Assembly (NCBI GenBank): GCA_963210315.1
Contig: OY723245.1
Coordinates: 2,307,910-2,371,909, forward strand
DNA length: 64,000 bases
Reading direction: 5' to 3'
DNA from: Rhynchopus euleeides
Taxonomy: Eukaryota; Euglenozoa; Diplonemea; Diplonemida; Diplonemidae
This document shows, piece by piece, positions 22,752-32,947 of the stretch. A model generated the notes under the pieces. That model had not been told where the DNA came from, ran no database searches, and was given only the letters and a program-made list of their open reading frames with translations. The position numbers were made by a program, and so were the translations under genes. Position 1 is the first letter of the stretch, and each line of letters begins with the position of its first letter.

Positions 22752-22812
22752 CATCTGAGATGAGAAGAGGGCAAGGGGCTGGTGCAGTGCTCTTGCGTTT
22801 GCACCTCGATGA
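22752..22812 (+). repeat. Direct repeat, left copy; candidate structured RNA
   Basis: Sixty-one bases that align with 24308-24365 at roughly three-quarters identity, with identical ends (CATCTGAGAT at the start, CTCGATGA at the end). The ends can pair with each other (CATC-GAG with CTC-GATG) in both copies, and inside this copy GGTGCA pairs with TGCACC. CTGA and GATGA recall D and C boxes of snoRNAs, but their order and spacing are not standard. A second, weaker match (GGCCTGA-GATGCA) follows in both places, at about 22882 and 24419. Confidence 0.45.
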
Positions 22813-23148
22813 AATGGTCCTGTGCCCCCCTCACCCACTCGTGGTCTTATGCGTGTGGATTAGACTTGTAGCCTCTTCAGTGGGCCTGAAGATGCAGGAA
22901 CACCTTCTGTCTGTGGTTCGTGCATGATCTGTGCCGGAAACATTGCCTTTTGCACCGAGAACACATTCTGTTGGGTTTTCTGCTGGCTCACTTGGAGAGA
23001 CGCTGTCCATTAATCCTTCCCAGCAATGCATTTGTCCTGCTGTCCCCCACGATCTACTGCACACACCGGCACGCTCTCCAGAAAAGTTTGGCAGCTGGCC
23101 AGCGTGGTCAGCGTGCAAGGGGAAGGACTCACCGAAGCCAAAAAAAAC

Positions 23149-24267
23149 ATGGATGTGTCCGTCCAGCATGTCGGGACCGGGCACAGCTGTGTTGTCGGTG
23201 TTCCGGAAGGCGGGACCGTGGTCAGGCTCAAGGTGGATGCGCTGGAGGAGATGTTCGAGGGTGCCGTCGACACAGCCCGTGAGGCTGCAGCGGTGGTAGC
23301 ACATATCGAAGGGTGTGAGGAGGAGCTGGATGATGCACAGCGCGTTGCCGACACGGGCCTGGAGGATGGGGGTGCTGTGCAGCTGGTCCCGCGCTGGCCG
23401 CACGTCAAGGCACCCGCAGTCTACTCAAGCGAGCATGGGAAAAACGTATACTGCATCACACTATCGAGGTGTGGGAAGCTGTGTGCAGTGGGTTTCTTCG
23501 AAGGACGCATTGTTGTGTTTGACACCGTCACCGCTGCTGTGGTTGCGGACTTGACACACGGCGACGGGTTGTTGCAATGCACTGCGTTCTCAGTCTGTGG
23601 GACGTGGTTAGCGACCTGCTCTCGTGACGGCACCATCTGCGTGTGGTTGACGTCAACGTGGGAGCATGTGTTCACTCTGGACCACAAGTTGTTGATTCTA
23701 CAGTGGACACACTGCGGGCGTCTGGTGTCCGGAGACATCTCCGGCGATGTGCGTGTGTGGGAATTGCAGGGCACACCGAGCGCCACAGTGCTGAAGGGTC
23801 ACACTGATGCTGTTCGCAGCATTGCTGTGTCGGGCACGACTATATTCAGCGGGTCATGTGACAAGAGCATCCGTGTGTGGGACCTCAGCACCCTCGCACA
23901 CACACAGACCCTGGATGAACACACCAAGTACGTCACCTACATCGCCCTGACCAAGGACGAGCAGTACCTGGTGTCGTGCTCTTCCGACAAGTCTCTCAAG
24001 GTGTGGTGCACAGCCTCCCTCAGCTGCCTGCGTACTGTGCAACTGAACGACGAACCCGACTACCTTTCCGTGTCACAGCCAGGTGATGTTATTTCAGTGC
24101 ATGTCAGTTACTCCAACAAGCTGTACCGCCTCACCACAGGTGAGTTTCTGGGTAAGGTTGCCTTATACAGCGACATTGTTGCGCTCAGCCCCTGCGGCAG
24201 GTGGTTCTTCACACCAAAGAGTCTTCATTCTGTCATCGTGCGTAATGTGTCTTCCGTTTTACCCTGA
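23149..24267 (+). CDS. WD40-repeat protein
   Basis: A single exon of 372 residues. ATG at 23149, after an A-run, is taken as the start; an in-frame ATG at 23026 would add 41 residues of unlikely composition (two CC pairs). The first ~85 residues are acidic and helical (DALEEMFEGAV, EEELDDAQRVAD). Then come about five to six WD40 blades, seen as ITLSRCGKLCAVGFFEG/IVVFD, FSVCGTWLATCSRDG/ICVW, GRLVSGDISGDVRVWE, the canonical GHTDAVRSIAV to SGSCDKSIRVWD, and LVSCSSDKSLKVW. The last blades are degenerate. Such propellers are protein-interaction platforms; no further domain says which complex it serves. No introns. It sits between two copies of a direct repeat. Confidence 0.88.
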   Translation: MDVSVQHVGTGHSCVVGVPEGGTVVRLKVDALEEMFEGAVDTAREAAAVVAHIEGCEEELDDAQRVADTGLEDGGAVQLVPRWPHVKAPAVYSSEHGKNVYCITLSRCGKLCAVGFFEGRIVVFDTVTAAVVADLTHGDGLLQCTAFSVCGTWLATCSRDGTICVWLTSTWEHVFTLDHKLLILQWTHCGRLVSGDISGDVRVWELQGTPSATVLKGHTDAVRSIAVSGTTIFSGSCDKSIRVWDLSTLAHTQTLDEHTKYVTYIALTKDEQYLVSCSSDKSLKVWCTASLSCLRTVQLNDEPDYLSVSQPGDVISVHVSYSNKLYRLTTGEFLGKVALYSDIVALSPCGRWFFTPKSLHSVIVRNVSSVLP

Positions 24268-24767
24268 GTAGTCTGTTCCTTGCCGTGCGCGTTCGGTGCA
24301 TCGGGTCCATCTGAGATAAGAAGGGTAAGGCCTGACGCAGTGTTGTTGCGGTTGCATCTCGATGACGGCCGTGCCGCGACCTGATCTCTAGAACTAGCTC
24401 ATACTGGGCTGTTGCCAATGGCCTGAGATGCAAGAGTTGTGACTTGTGCCACCCTGTGCCGAACAGCTCCCCGATACGTCGCCCCAGTGCGGGTGCCTCC
24501 CCATCACCACATCACACCGCCCCCCCTGGGGTATACCTGCAATTGTCGCTCTTTCTTGCGTGCACATCCGCGAGAGTCCGTCGGAACCATCCCCTTGAGC
24601 ACCCGTCATCGTCATGTCTGTGCTTATCACCAGCCTCTTCCAACCCCCTCCTCCACCCCCCAGAGACACCACCCCCCACAGGCAGCCTCCCAGCAGGGGT
24701 AGGGGCAGGGGCCTGAGCCTTTGGCGGCGCCCCTCCGGGGTGTGGCCAGAGGTTTCCCAGGAGCACC
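24268..24767. other. Intergenic with the right direct repeat
   Basis: Noncoding. It holds the right copy of the repeat at 24308-24365. The stretch before the next ATG is C-rich and contains several AG dinucleotides usable as acceptors. Confidence 0.5.
24308..24365 (+). repeat. Direct repeat, right copy; candidate structured RNA
   Basis: Fifty-eight bases matching 22752-22812, with three bases fewer. The outer complementary ends are kept, while the inner stem of the left copy is weakened here by one mismatch. It lies 40 bp after the WD40 stop codon. Confidence 0.45.
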
Positions 24768-27700
24768 ATGCTGCTGAAGATTGTGGGTGATGCCGTGGCC
24801 CTGGCGCAGATCAAGGCGGCGAACCAGGAGCCGCTGATCGTGGTGGACCCGTCGGTGCCCTTTGATGACCCTGCGACGAGCTCGAAGTTTGCTGCGGTGC
24901 TGGGGTGTGACCCGTCGTCGACATTCCAGAGCCTCGGCCTGCAGATGTCTGCAGGGAGCGCCAGCGACCCACGCGCAGTGGATGTGCACCTGCACCTGTC
25001 GCCTGAGCAGCAGGGGATGCGCACAGGCACAATGCTGTATCTGACACGCGACACGAAGCCTTTTGCATACCCTCTCAGCAGCCCGACGCCGACCAGCGAA
25101 CCTCCCCCGCAGTCGCACGGCACCCCAGGTGCCCGACAGCTTTCAGCGCCTGTGGATGCGGCGTGGGTCCGTTCAGCCTCCTCGCCAGTCGACTCGAGGC
25201 ACATGGCGCCTGTGGTATGTTTTTAGTGGCTTGTTGTATAGTGAAGGCTTCGCACAAGGTTGTTCTCCTCGGAAGGGCCTCGGCACCCCCTCACGATGCC
25301 CCAACACGCACAGCTCCGCACGGCACCGGCACCGCAGTATATGTCGCAGACACCCCTGCCGCAGCCGACACCCGGGGCAGCTGTGTTCCAGCAGGAGGCG
25401 CCACGGTATGTCATGCTGTCATGATGCAGTCTGTGTCGGTGGGTGTTGTCTTAGTGGTGGGGCTGGCCCTTATGGTGAAGCCGTGTGGCCTGGCTCGGTG
25501 CAAAAAAAAGCTCTGCCACGGAGGATTGCGCTTGCAAGAATCAAAAACTTTTGCATGATCCCCACAGGACATTCGACCAGACCCCGCAGCACCACAGCAC
25601 GCCTTGGGACATCACGTCGCAGATGGAAGAGGCAGCTGCGAAGCGAAGAGCGCAGCAGATCATGGGGGACTTCATGCGCAACAGGACGAGGGTCGGTGAG
25701 CTCGAGGCGGAGCTGGCAGATGCGCGGCGCGAGGTTGTCGAACACCGGGAGACCATCGGGTCGCTGGAGAAGACGCTGCGCGACACGGAGCTGTATCGCG
25801 ATGAGATGAGGCACGGGGCAGCCGACACAGATGACCTCAAGAAGCAGGTGTACGACCTCAAGAAGGACAACCTCGAGCTCCGCAAGGCAAACGCCCTCTA
25901 CGACCGCAAGGAGCGCGAGCAGCAGGCAGAGGTGGAGAAGCTGCAGCTGGGTGTCGACGCCGCTGAGGAGCGCGGCAAGCTGTCGATGGATAAACGCCTC
26001 AGCGCCACACAGGAGGAGCTGCTGGAGGCGAAGGCCTTCATCGATGCGCTGAAGGAGCGCCTCATCGCGCAGGCGGCTGAACTGAAGAAGCTGCAATCAC
26101 CGGAGGCGAACGAGCCGCACACCGAACACATCATCCTGCCTCCAGGCATGCTGCGGAAGCTGGTGACGGTCAACGGCGGGGGCGTGCAGTACTACCGTGA
26201 CAAGTTCAACCTGGAGATCTCGCTGCTGGAGAACACCATGACTGTTGTAGGGGACCCCGTCGACATCAAGCTGCTGAAGGAGGAGTGCGAGCACGTCCTG
26301 GGGCTGACGGACCCCAACAACGCAGCGGCGGCGATGGCCTCGGCCTTCCCCGACACGGATGTGACCAACCCGCGCGTGAGGGACCTTCTGGAGAAGGAGC
26401 AAGAGCTGCTGGCGCTGAACGCAGACCACCGACAGCAGCTGCAGGCAGCACAGAGTATGCTAAAGCCGCTGTGTCTTGGGCATGGGTGGGGTTGGGGGTG
26501 GGAGCTGTTTCGTGTCCTGGCACTGGTTTGCCGGTGGGGGGGTCCCACATATGCTGCAACCCTGCAGGCACCATCGAGTCGCTGCACCTTGCTCTGAAGC
26601 ATGCGCAGGGACGTGTCGAGAGCGACCTGGAGAGCACGCGGGAGCTGCGTGAGGTGCAGATGCGCGAGACGCGGCGGCGCGGGGATGAGCTGGATGCGCT
26701 GAAGGCGCAGACGCAGCAGCTGCAGAAGGAGCTGCAGGCGAAGTCGGTTGCGCTGGAGGATGCGAACAAAGCTCTTAACAGCACTATCGAGACCTTTCAG
26801 TTGGAGTTCGAACGCTCGAAGTCTGGCAAGGAGGAGGTGACCATGCTGCGCTCCCTCATCGCCAAGAAGGACGAGGAGGTGAAGGCGGCGAAGCAGGAAC
26901 AGTTCCTGACCAAGCAGCAGTTGGATGACCTCACGGTTGTCAAATGCGATCTCGAGAAGTATGTGCAAAAAGAGACTCGAGAGAGAGAGAGAGAGAGAAT
27001 CAGATGTGAAACGCTTTTGAATGATGTTTCGGGACGTGCCCTTCCCGAACCCCCACACCCACCCACCCTCAGGGAGCTGTCCATCAAGAGGGACCTTGAG
27101 GGACGTGTCCCGACCCTGGAAGCCTCGTTTGTGTCTGCACAGAGGGAGGCCGACGTGACACGCGACGACCTTGCCAAGCGGTGCGAAGACTGGGGTGCCG
27201 AGAAGGGCATCCTGTTGGAGAAGGTATGGCTCAAACAAGGGGGGCAGGGGGCAGGGGGCAATCCGAGCTTTGCCTCTCTGCCACAGTGTTCTGGCCCAAG
27301 CAACCCAGCTTTCCCACACCACACCACACCACAGAACCAACGCCTTCAGGAGGCACTCGATTCTGCAGTGGCACAGCTGGAGGAGACACGACGCCTGCGG
27401 GAGGACCTGCGCCTGTCGCGTCTGAAGGAGGAGGAGCTGGTGGCAAAAATACGCGCGATGGAACTGTCGCCGCAACACAGGCTGTCCGCGGAGCACGAGC
27501 GCGACGCGATGCTCCTGCGGGACGACGCCGCACGGGCCACGCGGGAGAACCGTGCCCTGGCGGATTCCCTTGAGGACTGCAAGCGCCGCTACGAGGTGCT
27601 CCTTTCCGAGAACGAGCGTGTCAAGCGCGACTACATCGTCGCGATGGACAAGGTGACCCAGTCGGAGATCAAGGTTGCAGAGCTGTACAGCAAGCTCGAG

Positions 27701-28177
27701 GAGAACCGCCTCGTCGCGCTGCAAGAGAGCAGCGCAGCCGAGCGGGAGATCGCCATGCTGAGGCACCAGGCTGTCGCTGCCTCCGCAGGGGCGGAGGCGG
27801 CAGCCATGCATGTGGATATGCAAGCTGCAGCCGCCAAGCCCTACACCATCACGCCGCACATGCCCACCACGGAGGCCACTGCGCTGGTCGACGCGATGCG
27901 GGCGGAGCTGGAGGCGAAGAAGCGGCAGCTGTCCCGCTCCCAGGCCCTCCTCCTGGGCAGCACCAGCCCCCCCTCCGCCACCGCCGTCGTCAAGTCCGCC
28001 AAGTCGGTGTCCCCGTACCGGCGTGGCTCCCAGGTGGACCTCTGTGACATCTCGCCTGCCAAGCCCGTCTCGCCTCCCCCAGCATCCTCCATCGGGTTCG
28101 TCTCCCCTTCCTCCCCCAGGAAAAGGAAGACCGGCGCAGCGCGCACGTCGCCCCAGAGGAAGAAGTGGGTCTCCTAG
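24768..28177 (+). CDS. Coiled-coil protein with KH-like segment
   Basis: Six exons (24768-25214, 25314-25405, 25568-26454, 26568-26958, 27073-27223, 27335-28177) join in frame to 936 residues. All five introns (99-162 bp) begin GTATG and end in CAG. Residues 1-105 form an unrecognised globular domain. About 106-200 is Pro/Gln-rich linker. From about 205 to 840 the protein is mostly coiled coil, broken at about 368-420 by IILPPGMLRKLVTVNGGG to GDPVDIKLLKEECEHVL, which fits the beta-alpha-alpha-beta pattern of a KH domain with a degenerate GxxG loop. The final ~90 residues are basic and rich in SP sites (SPYRRG, SPRKRK, SPQRKK), suggesting kinase regulation and possibly nuclear or centrosomal location. 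Function unknown; an RNA- or cytoskeleton-linked scaffold is the best guess. Confidence 0.87.
26975..26998. repeat. GA microsatellite inside an intron
   Basis: An alternating GA run just after the donor of the fourth intron of the coiled-coil gene. The intron is a multiple of three and stays open, so retention would insert an Arg/Glu stretch. Confidence 0.8.
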
Positions 28178-29823
28178 ATGGGCCTGCAGAGAGAGAGATG
28201 TTATTGACGTGGCCTGCTTTGGGGGGGTGGTCGCGTTACTGTTGTTTATACGTAGCCTTGCGGGTGTGGAGGCAAGGCGCTGCTGGTTGAAAGCTGGTGC
28301 TCTTTGCGTCGCATCGCACAATGGCGTGTTCTCTTCTTTGCATGTGAGGGTGGGTCAAAGGCGATATCTCTTCTCTCTTTCCACACCGTCGCCCCGCCGC
28401 TTTGCTGAGGGTGGGTTGTGCAGTTCACGCGCCCCATAGCGGCCCGAGGACAAGAAAAGGAAGCCGCACAGATTCTGGCATGCGCCCCGCCCCAGTTTCT
28501 GTCTGATTGTCAATGCTGAAGCGATATGCAAAATATACCATGTTTCCCAAAAACAACGGAACAGGTGATGGTGGATCCCACGGCATGGAATCGTCGAAAC
28601 CAAAGCAAAAAAAATATACAAGGCAGCCTCAATCGGTCTTTCAGAGTCTGCAGGAACCACCATCACCCCTCCCGTGATCACAGCGCCTTTCTGCAGCATA
28701 TCCGATTCTACGGCGCTGCCTGGCCTGTCAGGCCCACGTATACCCACCCCATGTAGATTACGTTTCAATATGCGTTGTACCTCCCCCTCCCCAGTTGTTG
28801 TTCCCTTCTCCTTAGATCGACACTTTCCCTGTGGTGGCCCATGCCGGGCGCAGGTGGTTGAGTTGGGTGGTTGAGGGTCGATTCGCCCCTTCCGTCGCGC
28901 GAGCAATCAACACACGGCCTCCCCTCACAAGGCTTTGCCTTGCGTGGTTGTTTTAACCGCGAACACCCTCCGCCTCCGGCACGGTGTGTGTGACACTGTG
29001 TGTGTTGTGTGCTATTGTGGAGATCACCTCAAGAGCAGGGTGTGCTCGGCTGTGTTCTACACAGGCATAGCTAGTCGTGTATGTGTATGTATGTGATGTG
29101 TTGTCCAGCTTTTCTGGGTGCGCCTTCGTCAACCCCCGTCCCCTATATCGCTCTGCGGAGCACGCATTTTCACCTTCCTGTGTGAGCAGTGTATATTTGC
29201 ATCGAGCGCAGCCCAATCGGCACGCCTTCTCTTCACACAAGATGTGGCCTTTGGGTATGCCGCCCACACGGCAACCCAAAAGGGGTGTGGGTATGCCGAT
29301 GGGTCTGTGCGTTGCACACCGCCTATCACCGGCACCCCACAGTGCCCCGCGACAGGCAACCCTGTGACAGACCAACCAGGGTGTACACCCAAGCCTGCCT
29401 GGTGGGAATGGGGTATCATATAGCATAGCCCTGCCCACCCCGCTTCTTCTAGGAGAGCGCGTGCCGTTGGGCTGCACCGTGTAGTAGAAACCAGATGCCA
29501 AAAAGAGGGAGGGGCCGTGCGCGGCGCCGTCCCATCACCCCCCCCGCCACCCTCATCCCCTCACCCCTTTGGCTGCAGAACGAGTGAAGGGGAGAGAACC
29601 CTTTGTGCTTCATTCTGCTTCTATTTCAATACACCCTCCTCTCACGCCACTCCTCACCTTGCGTTATCCACCCCCGCCGCCACCACCACCACTACCACCA
29701 GGGAACGCACAAAACGCTGTCGTTGGCACACCCCAGCCATCGCCTGTAGCCCGGGAGCTTGTTCCCCCTCCCGCCCCCCAGCCCTGCCCCAGGAGCCGTG
29801 TTGCGGCTTCGCTGTGGGGGAGA
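28178..29823. other. Intergenic, no gene seen
   Basis: Less GC-rich, short frames on both strands. The frame entering the next gene from 29569 lacks an ATG and encodes Pro/Thr runs from CCA/CAC repeats at about 29670-29700, best read as 5' flank with a possible splice acceptor rather than protein. Confidence 0.5.
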
Positions 29824-31948
29824 ATGTCAGCGGTGCCGCACGGCAATGAGTCCGTCGTTGTTGTGGGTGACGGGGGGCTCCTGACATGGGGCCTCGCGTT
29901 CTACCTGAAGGCCGCAGGGTGGCAGCGCGTGTCGCTGGTGGGGGCGGCCGGGGCCCCCAGGGAGTCGGCACACGCAAGGGGTGTGGTGGACGTACACCCC
30001 CCGAGGCTCCACCGATACGACAACATCGCCAGCAGCCTGCAGCACTACTGGTTTGGGGCGCTGTCATACGTCAAAGGCACACAGCTCCCGCCAGAGCACA
30101 TGCGGTTCGCGCCTGGCGCATGGACCGACCCCTCCCTGCTGCATTGGATGTCGCGCATGGTGTTCTATACGCGGGAGACGTGCCTCGATGCCGCGGACGT
30201 CAGCGCGGCACGGCTGCTGCAGATGCAGCACCGCCTTCTGGGGGAGCTGCGCCCACAGCTCGCCTCTGCGCTGGGAACCACGGAGGAGAAGACAGCCCCG
30301 GTGGTGTCCAGCTCCGTCACGGATATGTTTCTCGAGCGGTCGTCCTTCTCAGAGCACCGCTACCGCCTGGTGATGCACGGGAAGGAGGGGCTGAAATACG
30401 ACATCGATGCGTCGAAGGCTTCGTCTCTGGCGTCTGAGGCGTTCCCCACCTTCTACCGTCTGAAGCAGCACATCCGTGGCACCGTTCGGTACGCCTCGTC
30501 GCCGACGTATGATCTGCAGGCGCTGACGGCGTCGCTGCGGGAGTACTGTGGGGTGAAGTTTGCAGGGTCTGTGCAGCGCATACCATCCGATGTGGCCTCG
30601 TTCTCGACAGAGTCGCTTAGCACCGTCGACCCGGTGTCGCAGAAGGCGCAGAGCATGTTGCTGGTCAACGGCGTGACCCTCGACGACGGGTCGCATATCC
30701 CCTGCAGCGCTGTGGTGTTTGCCAACGGGGGGGGCATCCGCAGACTGCTGCATGCCGCAGGGTGCTACGTGCTGCCGCCTGTTTATGAGGTATGTCTTGC
30801 GGCAGGGTTGGGGCCTTGAGTGTGTGGTGGGCAGCCCGTTGATGTGTGTCGTCCACCCATCCCCACTCTGCAGGCGAAGGCCGTGTTCCTGGATGTGAAT
30901 GCCACAAGGGAGTACATGACAGGTGGTATTCCGGAGCGGAGTGTCAACATTGAGCACGATGTCTTCCTCACGCGGCGTGACGGGAGTGACAAGGTGCGGT
31001 TTGGTGGGATGGTCACCTTCGGGGATGAAACGTATGCAACAGAGCACACCTGAATCATGTCACTACCGCACCCTTTAATAAATGCATGCATCGCGCAGTC
31101 ATCCATCGAGAAGGTACACTGAGGGGGTGGCTCACTCTTTTGGTTGCGATGCGCGTGCGTGAGGGCAGCGGCAAAATGTGGCAAGGGTGTCGTCCTGTTT
31201 TCCCCAAGCAACATGCCCTCAGCACCCTCGGCCACGTCCTGTCTGTTCCGTGCGTAGGCCAGCTCTCCGACCGTGCTTAATCTCTTCTTCATGATGAACC
31301 ACGCCATCATTTCTGTGCCGCAAGGTCATACGGGAACCTGACGGGCTTCGTGGGGATTCTCTTTTGGTTGCTCGCCAGCTTCGGCCACGGCGATTGGATT
31401 TCTCACCACGAAGTATCTTAGGGTTCTCAGCCACCACTTCTGATTCAGGCTCAACAGCGACATGTCTTGTGTGATACCTTGCACTGAAGAACGCCACCCC
31501 CTGCGCCTAAGCGGCGATGCTCCAACAGGCGGGTCTCCATATCGACAGCATTACCTGCACTTGCCCGCAACAACACCCCACCCCTTGCAGATCACCCGCC
31601 AGCTTCGAACCGACTGCCCACCCGGAGACGCAGAAGGAGGTTGCCACGCGGTACACCACCGAGCTGGAAAAATACGCTGCAGTCAGCAAATTTGCATTCC
31701 AGCCGGAGCAGACATACGTGGACGCAGTGGCCCTCACAGCCGACGGCCTCCCCCTCATCGGGCGCATCAACCCCAAGGGCAGGTTCATGACACGCCCTTC
31801 CAATGTCTACGTCTGCGCCGGGCTCGGCCCTGCCGGCGTCAACGCCGCACTCTCCTCAGCCAAGCTGCTCGCCGACATGACCGTCGGCGCGACCCCTGCT
31901 ATCCCCGCCGAACCCTACCTGCCAGACCGCTTCTGGCTCAGCGGCTGA
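29824..31948 (+). CDS. FAD-dependent oxidoreductase, DAO family
   Basis: Exons 29824-30789, 30874-31031 and 31591-31948 join in frame to 493 residues; introns are 84 and 559 bp, donors GTATGT and GTATGC. The family oxidises amine or amino-acid substrates with FAD. Near the N-terminus VVVVGDGGLLTWGLAFYLKAAG is the dinucleotide-binding beta-alpha-beta; it is followed by the R-x-S/H-ARG-type segment (RESAHARGVVDVH). Residue ~300 has AVVFANGGG, the usual second Rossmann contact. The last exon supplies the family's C-terminal FAD contact: DGLPLIGRINP, then VYVCAGLGPAGVNAALSSAKLLAD. No signal or membrane segment. The first Gly-rich loop is atypical (GDGGLL rather than GGGIVG). Substrate cannot be told. 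Without the third exon the protein would stop at 31053 and lose the FAD-closing motif. Confidence 0.85.
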
Positions 31949-32947
31949 GCGCCACCACCACCACCACCACCACTGCACCACCCTCAACACTGAAGACAAC
32001 CGCACCACCCCATGACACAATGCCCCCCCACCTCTTTGGGGACATCACTCTACCTTCGGGGGTTGCCGTGTGTGGAGCTTGAAGGCCACGCGCACACCCC
32101 AAGCCCACCCCCCTTCCTTGAGGGGAAGCGGCGACAGGCTTGGGGTCCTGGGTGCCCCCTCGGGGGGCAATCGCATCAACAATCGACCCCGATATGTGTG
32201 ATCACACTGCGAGCGAGTCTCTGCTCCGCCGCCCCTGCATGCCCCTCCTCTGCTTGGCGAGAGCGAGGTCTGTTCGTCATCGTTTCTTGCTAGACACGGG
32301 GTGGGTGGGGCGATGGAGACGGGGGGAGGGGGGTGAGAGCGGCCGGGGTGGTTTAGGTCCTCCGGTTCTGCTCTGGTTGTGTGTGTGTGCTCGCTGTATA
32401 TGTGCCCGGCAGGGCCAACAGCAGCATGAGTGAGGCACTGCTGGGAGGGGACGGTTGCCTGTTAGCAGGCGATGTGTGAGTGAGGGCAAATCACGAGAAA
32501 CCGCAGCCCCGCCCCCCCCCCCCCCCCCCCCCTTTCCCCCAGCCATCATGTCGCCTCCCTGAACCCAGACCTGCTGCCAAGACACCCCGGAAAAAAATGA
32601 CGCTGCGCATTCAACTTTGAGGCCCAGCGAATGGGAGCCTAGACTTGCTGCCATCACATTTGCGACCCGCTTCAATCGCGCGATTTTTTCCCCCTCACAA
32701 CTCCCGCGCGAGGTTTGGGCACCCGCTTTCCCTGCGAGCTGCAGCATGGTTAGCCGGCACCCCCCCCCCCCCTCCAACACGCCACACCCTTCCCCGGCAG
32801 GTATCCCCCCCTCTCCCCCACACACCCTCCGAGCCATGCCGCCCACCAGCTGAGCTTCAGCCCCCCACCCCACCCGACCCCACCCTTGATTCACACTTTC
32901 CACCAGCGCCTCCTCACGGCTCCTCTTCCGCCTCAGGCCAAGCCGAG
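31949..32947. other. Intergenic, no gene seen
   Basis: Noncoding. It begins with a CAC-rich run, has a C-run at about 32511-32532, and ends in CT-rich sequence with AG at 32935-32936, just before the next start codon. Confidence 0.5.
32890..32936 (+). promoter_or_regulatory. Candidate acceptor: CT-rich tract plus AG before an ATG
   Basis: A pyrimidine-rich stretch ends in CCTCAG at 32931-32936, eleven bases before ATG at 32948. It would suit a 3' splice site for a 5' UTR intron or for spliced-leader addition. Context alone supports it. Confidence 0.35.

Larger units (their letters stand above)
22590..23148. other. Intergenic with a hairpin and a conserved direct repeat
   Basis: No protein-coding signal. 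It carries the inverted repeat at 22713-22738 and the left copy of the direct repeat that reappears after the WD40 gene; both are listed separately. Confidence 0.5.

Noticed and set aside
26192-28321. 709-codon minus-strand frame
   Set aside because: Antisense to the well-supported spliced coiled-coil gene; it runs across that gene's introns and has no start or domain support.
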